Positions 1-7,833 of a stretch of DNA of 64,000 bases are shown here, one piece after another. The translations under genes were made by a program, and so were the position numbers. Source of the DNA: Paraburkholderia ultramafica (GTDB taxonomy: Bacteria; Pseudomonadota; Gammaproteobacteria; Burkholderiales; Burkholderiaceae); assembly GCF_902859915.1 (NCBI RefSeq), contig NZ_CADIKK010000029.1, positions 1 to 64,000 on the forward strand, written 5' to 3'. Under the pieces are notes generated by a model that ran no database searches, was not told the origin of the DNA, and was given only the letters and a program-made list of their open reading frames with translations. The stretch's first letter is position 1; each line of letters opens with the position of its first letter.

Positions 1-545
1 TAGCGGAGCGGTTTCGCTCAAAGAATTTTTAGCGAAGCGGGCGCGGATTTCGTGCCGTGCCTGCGATCACCCCGGTGCGCCGCTTCCGCTTCGCTAAAAA
101 TCCTCTGCCTTGTCGCGCGGATTTGATTTGATATGTCTATGACGCGTCGGTTAAAAAATGCATCCGGCGGCGCCGCAAGATAATAAGGATTAGTCATTCT
201 CCCATTACCGGCGCATTACGTCAGTCCTTGCTATTCCGCTATACGTTTGCTAGCATCCCGTTGCAGTTTGCAATAATCATAAGTTTTCTAATTCTTCAGG
301 CCCGCACAAGTCGGCCGTGCGGCAGCCAACGTTTCTGCGAGGAATGCGTTATGGCTTGCCACTTACCACCCGTCCGCTGACGCTGGAACAAGCGCGGCGC
401 GCAAAGCAGCGTGGTTTTTGCGCCTCATTATCCCAAAAGCTCGCCGTCAGTCGCATCCGGCGGCGTGGGCATTGCTTTTCGCGATTTTTGCGCGTAATGA
501 GTATTACGCGAGGGCTGGCATTGTCTTTAAAGGACGGAGGTCAGT
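1..545. other. Leading intergenic stretch with an inverted repeat
   Basis: No convincing gene lies here. The only clear structure is a perfect 16-base inverted repeat (25-40 and 86-101), described separately. A purine-rich Shine-Dalgarno-like run (GGACGGAGG) at about 532-540 precedes the first small gene. Short open frames in between show no recognisable protein features. Confidence 0.5.
25..101. repeat. 16-bp perfect inverted repeat with 45-bp spacer
   Basis: The arm ATTTTTAGCGAAGCGG at 25-40 is matched exactly by its reverse complement at 86-101. The spacer is too long for a classic terminator. It could be a large stem-loop or a pair of oppositely oriented copies of a short dispersed repeat. 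The arms end in A/T runs, so each could act as a U-tract for the opposite strand. Confidence 0.7.
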
Positions 546-745
546 GTGAAGAAAGAAATTATCTGGCCGTCCCGGTCTTGATGGCGACCATTGTGGCGTT
601 TTTTGCCGAAAACGCATTCGCGCAAAGTGAAACCGATAACGTGAACCAAAGTAATAGTCCGCTTAATCTCGCGTCTTCGCTCAACGTTCAGACGTCCGAC
701 CCGGCAATCGATCCCGTCGAAATCCAACAGGCCATGCGCCAGTAA
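546..745 (+). CDS. Small secreted protein, apparently frameshifted within the signal peptide
   Basis: The C-terminal part reads well: a hydrophobic core (LAVPVLMATIVAFF) followed by an AFA-Q signal-peptidase-like site and about 40 polar residues. The best ribosome-binding site (GGACGGAGG, 532-540) sits upstream of GTG 546, which encodes VKKE, a typical signal-peptide n-region. That frame closes at TGA after 11 codons. The hydrophobic core is in another frame, so a one-base indel around 551-562 is suspected. If the sequence is right, initiation could instead be at ATG 581, giving a signal sequence with no positive charge. No family is recognised. Confidence 0.4.
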
Positions 746-762
746 TTCAGCGGAGAAAACGG

Positions 763-1047
763 ATGGAGCCAAATCTCACTGCGCGACTGATCGACATCCT
801 GCTGCGCACGGCGAAGAATCGCGGCGTGCTCTCGTACTCACGCTTTCACGCGCTGTTCGCAGGCACGATGACGCTGGCTGCCAGACACACGCTGCTCGAC
901 GAAGCGTTGCGCAATCTCTGCGATGAGCATGAAGTCGACTACGGCGTGCTTTTCGCGCGCGACAACGGACTTCCAGGTTCCGATGACGCAATCAAAAGGA
1001 GTGTTTCATGGCATGCAATATATCGAGGTCGAGAGTGGGTCGCATGA
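763..1047 (+). CDS. Hypothetical protein, 94 residues
   Basis: ATG 763 is preceded by GGAGAA at about 752-757. The protein is soluble and helix-rich in its first 65 residues, with a pattern LIDILLRTAKNRGVLSYSRFHALF and several acidic residues after it. No domain is recognised. Its stop codon overlaps the start of the next gene as ATGA (1044-1047), which suggests translational coupling with the secreted protein downstream. Function unknown. Confidence 0.55.
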   Translation: MEPNLTARLIDILLRTAKNRGVLSYSRFHALFAGTMTLAARHTLLDEALRNLCDEHEVDYGVLFARDNGLPGSDDAIKRSVSWHAIYRGREWVA

Positions 1048-1613
1048 AGACCATCCCGGTCGCGCTGGCGTTTCTGCTTGCGACGGCTTACCCGGCCGTG
1101 GCTCAGGAGCCGGCATCAGCGCCGCCGGCCGTCGGCGCGGCGGCACTGCTGCACGTTCAGGCGCGCGTCGTCGAAATCGATCCGGATTCGAACAGCGTCA
1201 CGCTTGTCGGTCCGCGCGGCAACCTCGCGGTCATCGATGTGAATCCCCAGATCGCGGACGTGAAGAAGCTGCATGTCGGCGACACGGTGAACATTGCATA
1301 CCAGAAGGCCGTTCTGATCGGCGTCGACAAACTGGCGACGAGCGGGATCCGCCAACGTATCGACACCGAACTCGCGCAGCCTGCATCGGGCGGTGTCGTT
1401 GCGTCGGCACGTCGTGTCGAGGTCGTGGCGACGGTGCAGAAAATCGACCGCAAGCTTCACACGGTCACACTGCGCGGCCCGACGCGCACCGAAACGCTCG
1501 ACGTCGCGCCGGACGTTTCGTTGAAGGGACTCAAAGTGGGCGACTCGGTTCGGGCGGTGTTTGTCACCGCCGCGGCGGCCTCGGTGTCGCGCAACGGCGC
1601 CGAACTCAAGTGA
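1044..1613 (+). CDS. Periplasmic protein with two DUF5666-like beta modules
   Basis: The chosen start is ATG 1044 (MKTIPVALAFLLATAYPAVAQ), which gives a clean signal peptide cleaved after AVA. An earlier in-frame ATG at 1008 would add a 12-residue tail ahead of the signal sequence. The mature part carries two similar units of about 50 residues. Each runs V-x-E/K-I-D...T-V-T/S-L-x-G-P-R/T ... L-K/H-V-G-D-S/T-V, the pattern of small beta-rich DUF5666-type modules. The role is unknown; it may bind a ligand or the envelope. The start overlaps the preceding stop by four bases, so the two are probably one operon. Confidence 0.7.
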   Translation: MKTIPVALAFLLATAYPAVAQEPASAPPAVGAAALLHVQARVVEIDPDSNSVTLVGPRGNLAVIDVNPQIADVKKLHVGDTVNIAYQKAVLIGVDKLATSGIRQRIDTELAQPASGGVVASARRVEVVATVQKIDRKLHTVTLRGPTRTETLDVAPDVSLKGLKVGDSVRAVFVTAAAASVSRNGAELK

Positions 1614-1766
1614 CGACGAAGGCGTAGCATGGGTGAAGCGCATCATCGAGTGCGGCGTTTTCCGGCAGCGTGATTCGGGCTTGAGTCACGCTGCGCTCGA
1701 CGTTTGACGCCGCGCCGGGCAACGATCGTCGACACAGTCATGGCGTCGCGGGCGAAGGAGCATGGA

Positions 1767-2012
1767 ATGGAACAGAAACAGGTGAAGTCCACCGACGCCG
1801 ACACCGACGCAGCGGAGCGCAGAAAAATCATGCGCGGCAAGGTGCGCATCGGCCTCGCTGCGTTCGGTACGTTGGCCGCGGTCGCTGGAATCGGCGTGGT
1901 GATCAACGGGGGCCTCTACTTCAACACGACGAAGGTGCTGATCGGCGTCGGCATCATCGTGGTATCGACGGTGCTGTATGTCTCGATGCTGGTTCTGTCG
2001 AAGGACGATTAG
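1767..2012 (+). CDS. Small two-helix membrane protein
   Basis: ATG 1767 follows a GAAGGAG site at 1754-1760. The 81-residue product has a charged N-terminus (ERRKIMRGK) and two hydrophobic segments (about residues 30-49 and 56-76) joined by a short turn with NTTK, ending in KDD. This fits a helical-hairpin inner-membrane protein. No family is recognised. It lies downstream of the DUF5666-like gene by about 150 bases and may be transcribed separately. Confidence 0.6.
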   Translation: MEQKQVKSTDADTDAAERRKIMRGKVRIGLAAFGTLAAVAGIGVVINGGLYFNTTKVLIGVGIIVVSTVLYVSMLVLSKDD

Positions 2013-2026
2013 GCAGGGGTCCGCTT

Positions 2027-2656
2027 TCATGGGTACGGCTTGCCGAAACGCTGCTCGACATACTGCGGAATGTTGACCGGCGTAACAACGACCACAGACG
2101 ACGATGGGCCCACGGCAGACGCGGGCAGCAGCTTATGGAAATGCATAATGTGGTGACACGCGGTTCGCATGTCTTGCCGGAGGTCGTGATGCAGGACCGC
2201 GCTGAGCTTCCCGTCGCGCAGCAGCTGTACGTTGTCCCTGTCCAGGTCGTGTCCGATGAAACACTGCGGTGTCTGGCCTATCGACTGCAGCGCGCGAAGT
2301 ATCGCAAGGTTGCCGCCGCCCATCGAATAGACGGCTACGATTTTCTTCCTCCGGCCCACGGCTCGTCGTACGCGTTCCTCTGTTTGCATGTCGACACCGT
2401 GGCCGCCGCTAGCATCGACGAGTCTCAGCTTCGGATAGCGTCGGCGTAATTCGTCGCGAAAACTGATCTCGCGCTCTTCCTCGCCCCTGAAGCGTTCGTT
2501 GCTCATCGTGACGAGAACGTTGCCCTCCGGGTGAGCAAGCCACTGGCCAATCAGGTACGCCGCCGTGGCCCCTGCCATGCGGTTGTCGAGACCCGCATAG
2601 GCTATCCGTCCCGACAATGGAATGTCGGTGAAGGTCGTGATCACGGGAATGTTGAC
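2027..2656 (-). pseudogene. LacI-type sugar-responsive regulator, 5'-truncated
   Basis: The frame matches the C-terminal two thirds of a LacI-family effector domain of the periplasmic-binding-protein fold: IPVITTFTD, the GRIAYAGLDNRMAG motif, NVLVTMSN, the VYSMGGGNLAILRAL segment and a C-terminal FIGHDLDRDN...LLRDGKLSAVLHHD. The DNA-binding helix-turn-helix and the first part of the effector domain (about 110-130 residues) are absent. Homology stops near 2653, immediately before the truncated dioxygenase on the other strand. The fragment cannot bind DNA as a LacI protein. A sequence error is unlikely, because the missing part is not present in another frame. Confidence 0.75.
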
Positions 2657-2659
2657 TTC

Positions 2660-3086
2660 GAGACGCACTATGTGCAATTGCCGCTCGAGAAAGGCGATGC
2701 GCTCTTCTTCAATCCCAGCGCTCTTCCATGCCGCTGGTTCGAACAGGACGACGGCAGTTCAACGCATGGCGAACCTCCTGCAGAATTCATCGGCTTATGG
2801 CCGCGCAATGGAGTCGTTGAACCGGGCAAGGATGTGCGAGGTGCGGTATCCGGTCCTGCTGGCATCTCTTGACACAGCGAGCATGACGCAGGCAGAAGTC
2901 GACGCGGCGGTGGCTTCCTGTGCCGAGGGCTATCCCTTTCCGACGAACCTGGACAGAGACCCGCCGCTGGGCGGCCTCGCGCCAGAAAGCCAGCAGGGCT
3001 TGTTCGCCCGGGCACTCAAAGAGTCGTGGACGGTAGACCGATTTCACACGGCAATCCGTGAACAGGTCGCGCGGCGGGAAGCGTAG
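2660..3086 (+). pseudogene. Phytanoyl-CoA dioxygenase (PhyH) remnant, truncated and frameshifted
   Basis: Two frames together give the C-terminal half of a PhyH-family Fe(II)/2-oxoglutarate oxygenase. The first frame reads THYVQLPLEKGDALFFNP. After an indel near 2720-2735 the other frame reads ALFHAAGSNRTTAVQRMANLLQ and continues with GLFARALKESWTVDRFHTAI to the stop at 3084-3086. ALFHAAGSNRT supplies the distal histidine and the 2-oxoglutarate-binding arginine. The proximal HxD motif and the N-terminal half are missing. The fragment starts within about 10 bases of the truncated LacI gene on the opposite strand, so one deletion probably removed both 5' ends. Confidence 0.75.
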
Positions 3087-3619
3087 GACGCAAGGCGCTG
3101 TGAGTCAGGACGAGGCACGCTCACGCGTGACACTCGGCTAAATCGCGCGGCATTCTTGAGGTGTTTTGCGGTCTATTGCTGGAGGCGGACAGCAACATCA
3201 CGAGAAAGCGCCTCGCTTCAACGGCCCGTCATAGCGTGTCACTTTGTCGACGCGTTGACCGAGCGATTTCAACAACACAATTTCGAGCGGCTCTGGATCG
3301 CGTAGTCCGCGCGCCAAATGGCATTCCGGTTCGTCATTCCATGCGCTATAACTTACTTGCAGGGCGACTATTACGTGTCGAGGGTCCACAAAATCCGTTG
3401 ACATTGCCAATTCGCACGCCAACTTGCGCCCCTCGACCTCGGTTGGGCGCACTGCGCTCCGTATCTTCCCAACTACCTGATACCCTGGCCTCGGGCAATT
3501 TGGCCCGCAGACCCAAGGAGGGTTTCGCGCGTCGGCAAATCCCGGTTGGATTTCAACCGCGGAGCACGCGAATAACAAATCGTATGGATGGAAAGCTCAA
3601 CGTAAATCAAGGAGCCAAC
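3087..3619. other. 533-bp stretch without a recognisable gene
   Basis: Open frames exist on both strands (for example 3198-3578 minus) but lack an SD-supported start or any family signature. Base composition is less GC-rich than its surroundings, fitting decayed or foreign DNA next to the LacI/PhyH scar. An AAGGAG site at 3609-3614 belongs to the small secreted gene downstream. Confidence 0.4.
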
Positions 3620-3868
3620 ATGAAACTACGACTGATGGTTGCTTCTACTGTTGGGTTGTTTGTCATGGCCGGGCTTGCGCATTCGCAAGGCTCGCCCCAA
3701 GCCCCTCAACCCGCCCCGCAGGAAAACGCCGCGACTCAGGCTTCCTCACCCAGTACGGGGATGGAAGCATATGGCGGTATGCCCGACACAAGGATGCAAA
3801 GTGGCGCAAGAAATGCCCGGCCGTGCAGGGTGGACCCACAATGCAATGTCTTCTTTGGGGGGAGCTAA
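3620..3868 (+). CDS. Small secreted proline/glutamine-rich protein
   Basis: ATG 3620 lies six bases after an AAGGAG site. The first 23 residues (MKLRLMVASTVGLFVMAGLAHS) form a signal peptide. The mature part of about 59 residues is rich in Pro, Gln and Ala and ends in a compact segment containing two cysteines (RPCRVDPQCNVFFGGS), which could form a disulfide. Similar tiny secreted proteins are, as I recall, common in Burkholderia genomes. Function unknown. Confidence 0.6.
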   Translation: MKLRLMVASTVGLFVMAGLAHSQGSPQAPQPAPQENAATQASSPSTGMEAYGGMPDTRMQSGARNARPCRVDPQCNVFFGGS

Positions 3869-4104
3869 AAAACTGATGGCGCGAGCGAACAACGGAAGAC
3901 ACTGCGTGCTCGCGTCGCAAGGGGGGCGACGTCCTTGGCTGACTGGGTGGCTCCCCTTTCATTCTTTCAGGTTCAGACGCGTCCTGACAGGGGAGGCCCG
4001 TCTGTGTACATGCGAAGCGCCAGCCGGCTTCAAGGTGTAACGGACTGGATGTCACAAAGAGAATTTGGACGCCCGAGAACCTTAACCTGGAGCGTATATT
4101 CCAC

Positions 4105-4160
4105 GAGCTTCGAGCTTCGAGCTTCGAGCTTCAAGCTTCAAGCTTCAAGCTTCAAGCGTC
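4105..4160. repeat. Eight-unit tandem array of a 7-bp repeat
   Basis: Four copies of GAGCTTC (4105-4132) are followed by three of AAGCTTC and a final AAGCGTC (4133-4160). The two blocks differ by one base, so the array has both expanded and diverged. It ends inside the stop region of the minus-strand gene at 4159. Each AAGCTT is also a 6-bp palindrome. Confidence 0.95.
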
Positions 4161-4698
4161 ACGACGTCGACCTCGGCTCGGGCCAAGGCCAACCTCTCTT
4201 CTCGTTGCGCACTTCCGCCTCGACGGGCGGCGCGGCGGTGACAGATACCTCGACCGGACTCACCTCGTCGGCGGCATCGTATGACGGTTCCGGCAAAGCG
4301 TCCCTGTTCACATTCGAAAGTCCGGTCCCAAACCACGACACTTTCTTCTGGACGTGGCTGATATACGCTTGCCAGCCGTCAGGATTGCCGTCAAAAAGAT
4401 TGTGCTGAACGGTTGACGCCAGTGCGTCCCGGTTGAGCTCCGTCTCAAGCAGCTCCTTTGGCCACGAGAAGAACGCGCTGGCGACGCGCGTGGTGAATTC
4501 GGCCACCGTCATGCTGGGCGCCAGTGTCCGGAGAAACTCGAAGTCCTGCAACGATTCCTCTTCCTGCATGAGGTGCGCCACCGACACGCCCGGCCCGCCC
4601 GTCCTGGTTAAACAGTTCAAAGCGTCGAGAATGTCGCCAAGATGAAGCAGCAGTTCTCGTCTATCAAATCGGTCGTCCATTCCAGTATGTCCGTTCAT
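4159..4698 (-). CDS. Hypothetical soluble protein, about 179 residues
   Basis: The likely start is ATG 4698 (MNGHTGMDDRFDRRELLLHLGDILDALNCL); ATG 4680 is an alternative and longer versions are less protein-like. The middle holds an acidic helical segment (EEESLQDFEFLRTL), then FSWPKELLETELNRD and WQAYISHVQKKVSWF. No signal peptide or membrane helix is seen. The reading frame ends exactly where the 7-bp tandem array begins, so array changes could alter the C-terminus. The family is not recognised. Confidence 0.45.
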   Translation of the reverse strand: MNGHTGMDDRFDRRELLLHLGDILDALNCLTRTGGPGVSVAHLMQEEESLQDFEFLRTLAPSMTVAEFTTRVASAFFSWPKELLETELNRDALASTVQHNLFDGNPDGWQAYISHVQKKVSWFGTGLSNVNRDALPEPSYDAADEVSPVEVSVTAAPPVEAEVRNEKRGWPWPEPRSTS

Positions 4699-4941
4699 CT
4701 CGTGCCTGGTTGCCAATGCCCTGTTCCGGCGTAACGCCTCGTGCAGTCGCCTCCTGTTGCAGCGCGTCCGCGTCGAACAGTTCGACATATTCTGATCGCA
4801 AGTTAGCATGAAGCACGGCATTCCCCCAACGCGACCATGCTCAGCATTCACCGCATCTCAACTCATCCAGTCGAGGAAGGACAAATGCGAACCGAAGTTC
4901 GCATTTGTCGACACAGAAGGTCTGTAAGAGACGAAGCTCTC

Positions 4942-5436
4942 TTATTGAGCGGCGGACACGGTCGACACCCACTGCCTGGCGGCCTTGTTAGCCGATTCAT
5001 AGGTGGCGCTAGCAGCCGAGAAGGCCGAGTTCCACGCTGCAATAACCGATTCGCTTCCTGCCGGGGCGTTCTTCTTGAGATTTTCGACGAACGCTTGCGC
5101 GTCGCGTTGGAATTGCTGGACCTGTGCCGTCGCCGCGGCCGAGATTTCGCTCTGAACTTCGGACACGATTTCGTGAACCTGGCGGCCGTACGCGGCTACC
5201 TTTTCCGCCGCAGGCTGGGACAGGCTCGCCGGGAGCGCCAACAGTTCACCCGGGTTGCTGGCTGACAAGCCTTTGGCCAGGATTTCCTGGCTTTCGGCCA
5301 GAGTCGCTTTGCCAACCTGAAAATTTAACGTGACCAGCTTCTCGAAGCCTTCAAATGCCTTGTTCGTCAGACCAAACAGCGTTTCGAGGCCGGCTTGTTG
5401 CGCGGTGACCAGTTGCTGGGGGGTAAGAGTGCTCAT
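4942..5436 (-). CDS. phaP: Phasin family protein (PHA granule-associated)
   Basis: Phasins coat polyhydroxyalkanoate granules and control their size and number. The start is ATG 5436, five bases after GGAG; 164 residues is close to the usual length for Burkholderiales phasins. The protein begins MSTLTPQQLVTAQQAGLETLFGL, continues with an amphipathic FEGFEKLVTLNFQVGKATLAES segment, and is helical and Ala/Gln-rich to the C-terminus (AWNSAFSAASATYESANKAARQW). This matches phasin_2-type proteins. It is a single gene; no PHA synthase or depolymerase gene is nearby. Confidence 0.9.
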   Translation of the reverse strand: MSTLTPQQLVTAQQAGLETLFGLTNKAFEGFEKLVTLNFQVGKATLAESQEILAKGLSASNPGELLALPASLSQPAAEKVAAYGRQVHEIVSEVQSEISAAATAQVQQFQRDAQAFVENLKKNAPAGSESVIAAWNSAFSAASATYESANKAARQWVSTVSAAQ

Positions 5437-5726
5437 CACTGCTCCGAAAGGGTAAGGCGGCAGGTGCGAGGGGCTCTGAGTGAAAACGAAATCCACGCGC
5501 CTGCGAGGGACGAAGGCTGATTGCTGCAATGCAGCAAAACCAATTGTACGGGGGAATGCCCGGAAGTCAATGGTTTTCGTTGCGACATCGACGTGAATGG
5601 AATCGTCCCGGTTGGGTCGCTACCCGGAACGCGTCATGGCTCGGCAGTTCAACGGAATTAATCGAAGTTGCTCAGGCGTTGCGTATAAAGGAAACTTGAC
5701 GAGTATCCAACGTGACGGAGAGAGAC

Positions 5727-6068
5727 ATGACCAACGCATCCGGGGCTAATAATACTAGTCAGCGCGCGCTTCTGCCGGAGGCGCTGCGGGCTTTGGCAGA
5801 GTATTTGGAGTTGTCCCTCGACGCCGGTGCGAGTCTGATTGTGATGCGTCACACAAGTGATACCGCCACCCTCTATGTGGGTGACGCCACGGGGCCACGA
5901 GAGGATCTGAAGCGTCGCGGAACGATTCCGGCGCCGCTTGCTAACGAAATCCTCGACGCGACTCGAGCGGGAGTGAACCTGATTGAAATTGAAGGCAGAA
6001 CGTACCGGTTCTTTCGCAGCTTTGCGCACATGGACGAAGTTGCCGCGGTCGTATTCTCTTCAATTTGA
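5727..6068 (+). CDS. Hypothetical protein, 113 residues
   Basis: The start at ATG 5727 is favoured over ATG 5712 because a GGAGAGAG site lies 5-12 bases before it. The product is a single soluble domain with alternating beta/helix character: SLIVMRHTSDTATLYVGDAT, then LANEILDATRAGVNLIEIEGRTYRFFRSF. No cofactor motif is seen. The segment around IEIEGRTYRF resembles a small beta-hairpin domain. The family is unknown to me. Confidence 0.55.
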   Translation: MTNASGANNTSQRALLPEALRALAEYLELSLDAGASLIVMRHTSDTATLYVGDATGPREDLKRRGTIPAPLANEILDATRAGVNLIEIEGRTYRFFRSFAHMDEVAAVVFSSI

Positions 6069-6181
6069 TCGAGTCGTGTTGGGGGCTTGAGCGCGACTGC
6101 CTCCGTCAACCCGCCGCGAGCGGCACAAGCACTGACCGGCAGAACCGGGCGCCTGGCCCGTCACTGCTTCCATCGAAACGT

Positions 6182-6526
6182 TCAAAGCGCGTCGTGACAA
6201 AGCGCCATCATCCTTTGGACCATCGTGCTCGACTCGTTGAGTTCCATCTCGCTGGTGAAGAGTGCGTTCACGCTGGACAGCCGAACCGCAACACCGGCTT
6301 CCAGCAAGTCTTTGCTGGCAATCTTCAGCGCCAGTTGGCCGATGCGGACCCGGTCGAGCCAGTCCATCTTGATGCGATTTTTCTTTAGCCACTGACGGCT
6401 GCACTGAACAACATGGTCGACTCGCCATTCGTTGGTCAGCGCGTAGGACGCCGCTGCAATCGCGACGAGGAAACATAGCAAGTCGGGACGCGCGCTTTCG
6501 CGTTCGTTGAATTCGGGTTTGGTCAT
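6182..6526 (-). CDS. Hypothetical protein, about 114 residues
   Basis: The frame is open further upstream, but ATG 6526 (MTKPEFNERESARPDLL) is the most plausible start. It contains one moderately hydrophobic stretch (LLCFLVAIAAASYAL) and basic segments after it (RQWLKKNRIKMDW). There is no clear ribosome-binding site and no family recognition, so this could be a non-coding frame. The codons are less GC-biased at third positions than in neighbouring genes. Confidence 0.3.
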   Translation of the reverse strand: MTKPEFNERESARPDLLCFLVAIAAASYALTNEWRVDHVVQCSRQWLKKNRIKMDWLDRVRIGQLALKIASKDLLEAGVAVRLSSVNALFTSEMELNESSTMVQRMMALCHDAL

Positions 6527-6651
6527 GTCTGTCGGCTTGCCCGCTGCGGTTGAGCAAACCCAACACATGTGGGCGAGGACGGACGAATCAAGTAGCCGGT
6601 TGACAAACCGCTCCCGATCCACTTTTGTTATCGCCCCCTCCAATACTCGAA

Positions 6652-6680
6652 TTGTTGGCGCATCGCACCGCTCGTATATT
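6652..6680 (+). promoter_or_regulatory. Candidate sigma-70 promoter for the rhamnose-oxidation operon
   Basis: TTGTTG (6652-6657) and TATATT (6675-6680) are separated by 17 bases, an ideal spacing, and end about 78 bases before the first gene of the operon (6758). A small dyad CAAT-N6-ATTG (6641-6654) overlaps the -35 box. This is inference from consensus only. Confidence 0.45.
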
Positions 6681-6757
6681 GCTGAACTATCAGCACGGAC
6701 AGCAGCGATACGACAACTGACAGGCACGCCACTCGGGCGGCCCACAGGAGCACAGCG

Positions 6758-7510
6758 ATGAATAGAATCGATCTGGAGGGGCGCGTTGTCGCCATCACCG
6801 GCGGCGCGCGCGGCATCGGCTACGCGGTGGCGCAGCGGGCACTGAACTCGGGCGCGTCGGTCGCGTTATGGGACGTCGACGCCGAACGCCTCGCGCGCAG
6901 CCAGCGCGAACTGAGCGAGCTGGGCAAAGTCACCGCGGTCACGGTCGAGTTGACCCAGGAGGCCGCGGTCGCGCAGGCGGTCGCGCAAACCGTCGCCGCT
7001 CACGGCGCGATCGACGTGCTGATCAACTGCGCCGGCATCACCGGCGGCAACGGCGCGACGTGGGAGCTGGAGCCCGAGGTCTGGCGCCGCGTGATCGACG
7101 TGAACCTGATCGGCCCTTATCTGACCTGCCGCGCAGTGGTGCCGCAAATGCTCAAGCAGGGCTATGGGCGGATCGTCAATATCGCATCGGTGGCCGGCAA
7201 GGAGGGCAACCCGAACGCCTCGCATTACAGTGCGTCGAAAGCTGGACTGATCGGCTTGACGAAGTCGCTCGGCAAAGAACTCGCGACAAAAAACATCCTC
7301 GTCAACGCGGTCACACCGGCTGCGGCCAAAACCGAAATCTTCGATTCGATGTCGCAACAGCACATCGACTACATGCTCTCGAAGATTCCGATGAATCGAT
7401 TCCTGCTGCCGGAAGAAGCGGCGTCGCTGATTCTGTGGCTGTCCTCCGAGGATTGCGCGTTCAGCACCGGCTCGGTGTTCGATCTGTCCGGCGGCCGTGC
7501 GACTTACTGA
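6758..7510 (+). CDS. SDR oxidoreductase, probable L-2-keto-3-deoxyrhamnonate dehydrogenase
   Basis: A classical short-chain dehydrogenase of 250 residues. It has TGGARGIG (Rossmann nucleotide binding) near residue 14, NCAG, a catalytic Ser in IASVAG, YSASK (Tyr and Lys) and a C-terminal SGGRATY. The LWDVD stretch places an acidic residue after strand 2, which favours NAD over NADP. It heads a run with L-rhamnonate dehydratase and a second SDR. In the oxidative L-rhamnose pathway, an SDR oxidises 2-keto-3-deoxy-L-rhamnonate at C4, and this gene is the best candidate. A generic 3-oxoacyl reductase name cannot be excluded from sequence alone. Confidence 0.75.
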   Translation: MNRIDLEGRVVAITGGARGIGYAVAQRALNSGASVALWDVDAERLARSQRELSELGKVTAVTVELTQEAAVAQAVAQTVAAHGAIDVLINCAGITGGNGATWELEPEVWRRVIDVNLIGPYLTCRAVVPQMLKQGYGRIVNIASVAGKEGNPNASHYSASKAGLIGLTKSLGKELATKNILVNAVTPAAAKTEIFDSMSQQHIDYMLSKIPMNRFLLPEEAASLILWLSSEDCAFSTGSVFDLSGGRATY

Positions 7511-7833
7511 AACTGACTGAGCGTTCGTTGCGCCATCTGAGCGTCACAGCCGCAGCCGCGTACAAGACAAGAACGCAGAGCCGCTACACGCGTGCTCTGC
7601 GAAGGAGACGACATGGACCCGCACGCGCCCGTTGCACGGGAAGCGATCGACGGCAACGCAAGGCGCCGCAAGCTCGCGCCTACTGCGCCGATCGCAGCGC
7701 TCGCGCTGATGATCAGCAAGCGCTTGCCCCACGACGCCGTGCAGCCCGGCGCGTCTTTCCAGAACTTATGCAACGCGCCTGCCAGGCGCATTGTCGACTG
7801 CACGTTCGACGTATCCATAACGGAGCTCCTTTC
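7511..7833. other. 323-bp gap between the SDR and rhamnonate dehydratase genes
   Basis: Long overlapping frames occur but none has a supported start or family resemblance. A GGAG at 7822-7825 serves the dehydratase start at 7834. The gap is unusually long for an operon and might hold an internal promoter or a lost gene. Confidence 0.4.

Noticed and set aside
3198..3578. Minus-strand frame of 126 codons next to the LacI/PhyH scar
   Set aside because: No ribosome-binding site and no family signature; it could be decayed DNA, but I cannot support a gene.
4105..4160. CRISPR-like short repeat array
   Set aside because: The 7-bp units are contiguous with no spacers; it is a simple tandem array.
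6868..7833. Long plus-strand frame running into the rhamnonate dehydratase gene
   Set aside because: The part before 7834 is the wrong frame of the SDR gene (Arg/Gly-rich); the dehydratase family start is at 7834 with its own ribosome-binding site.
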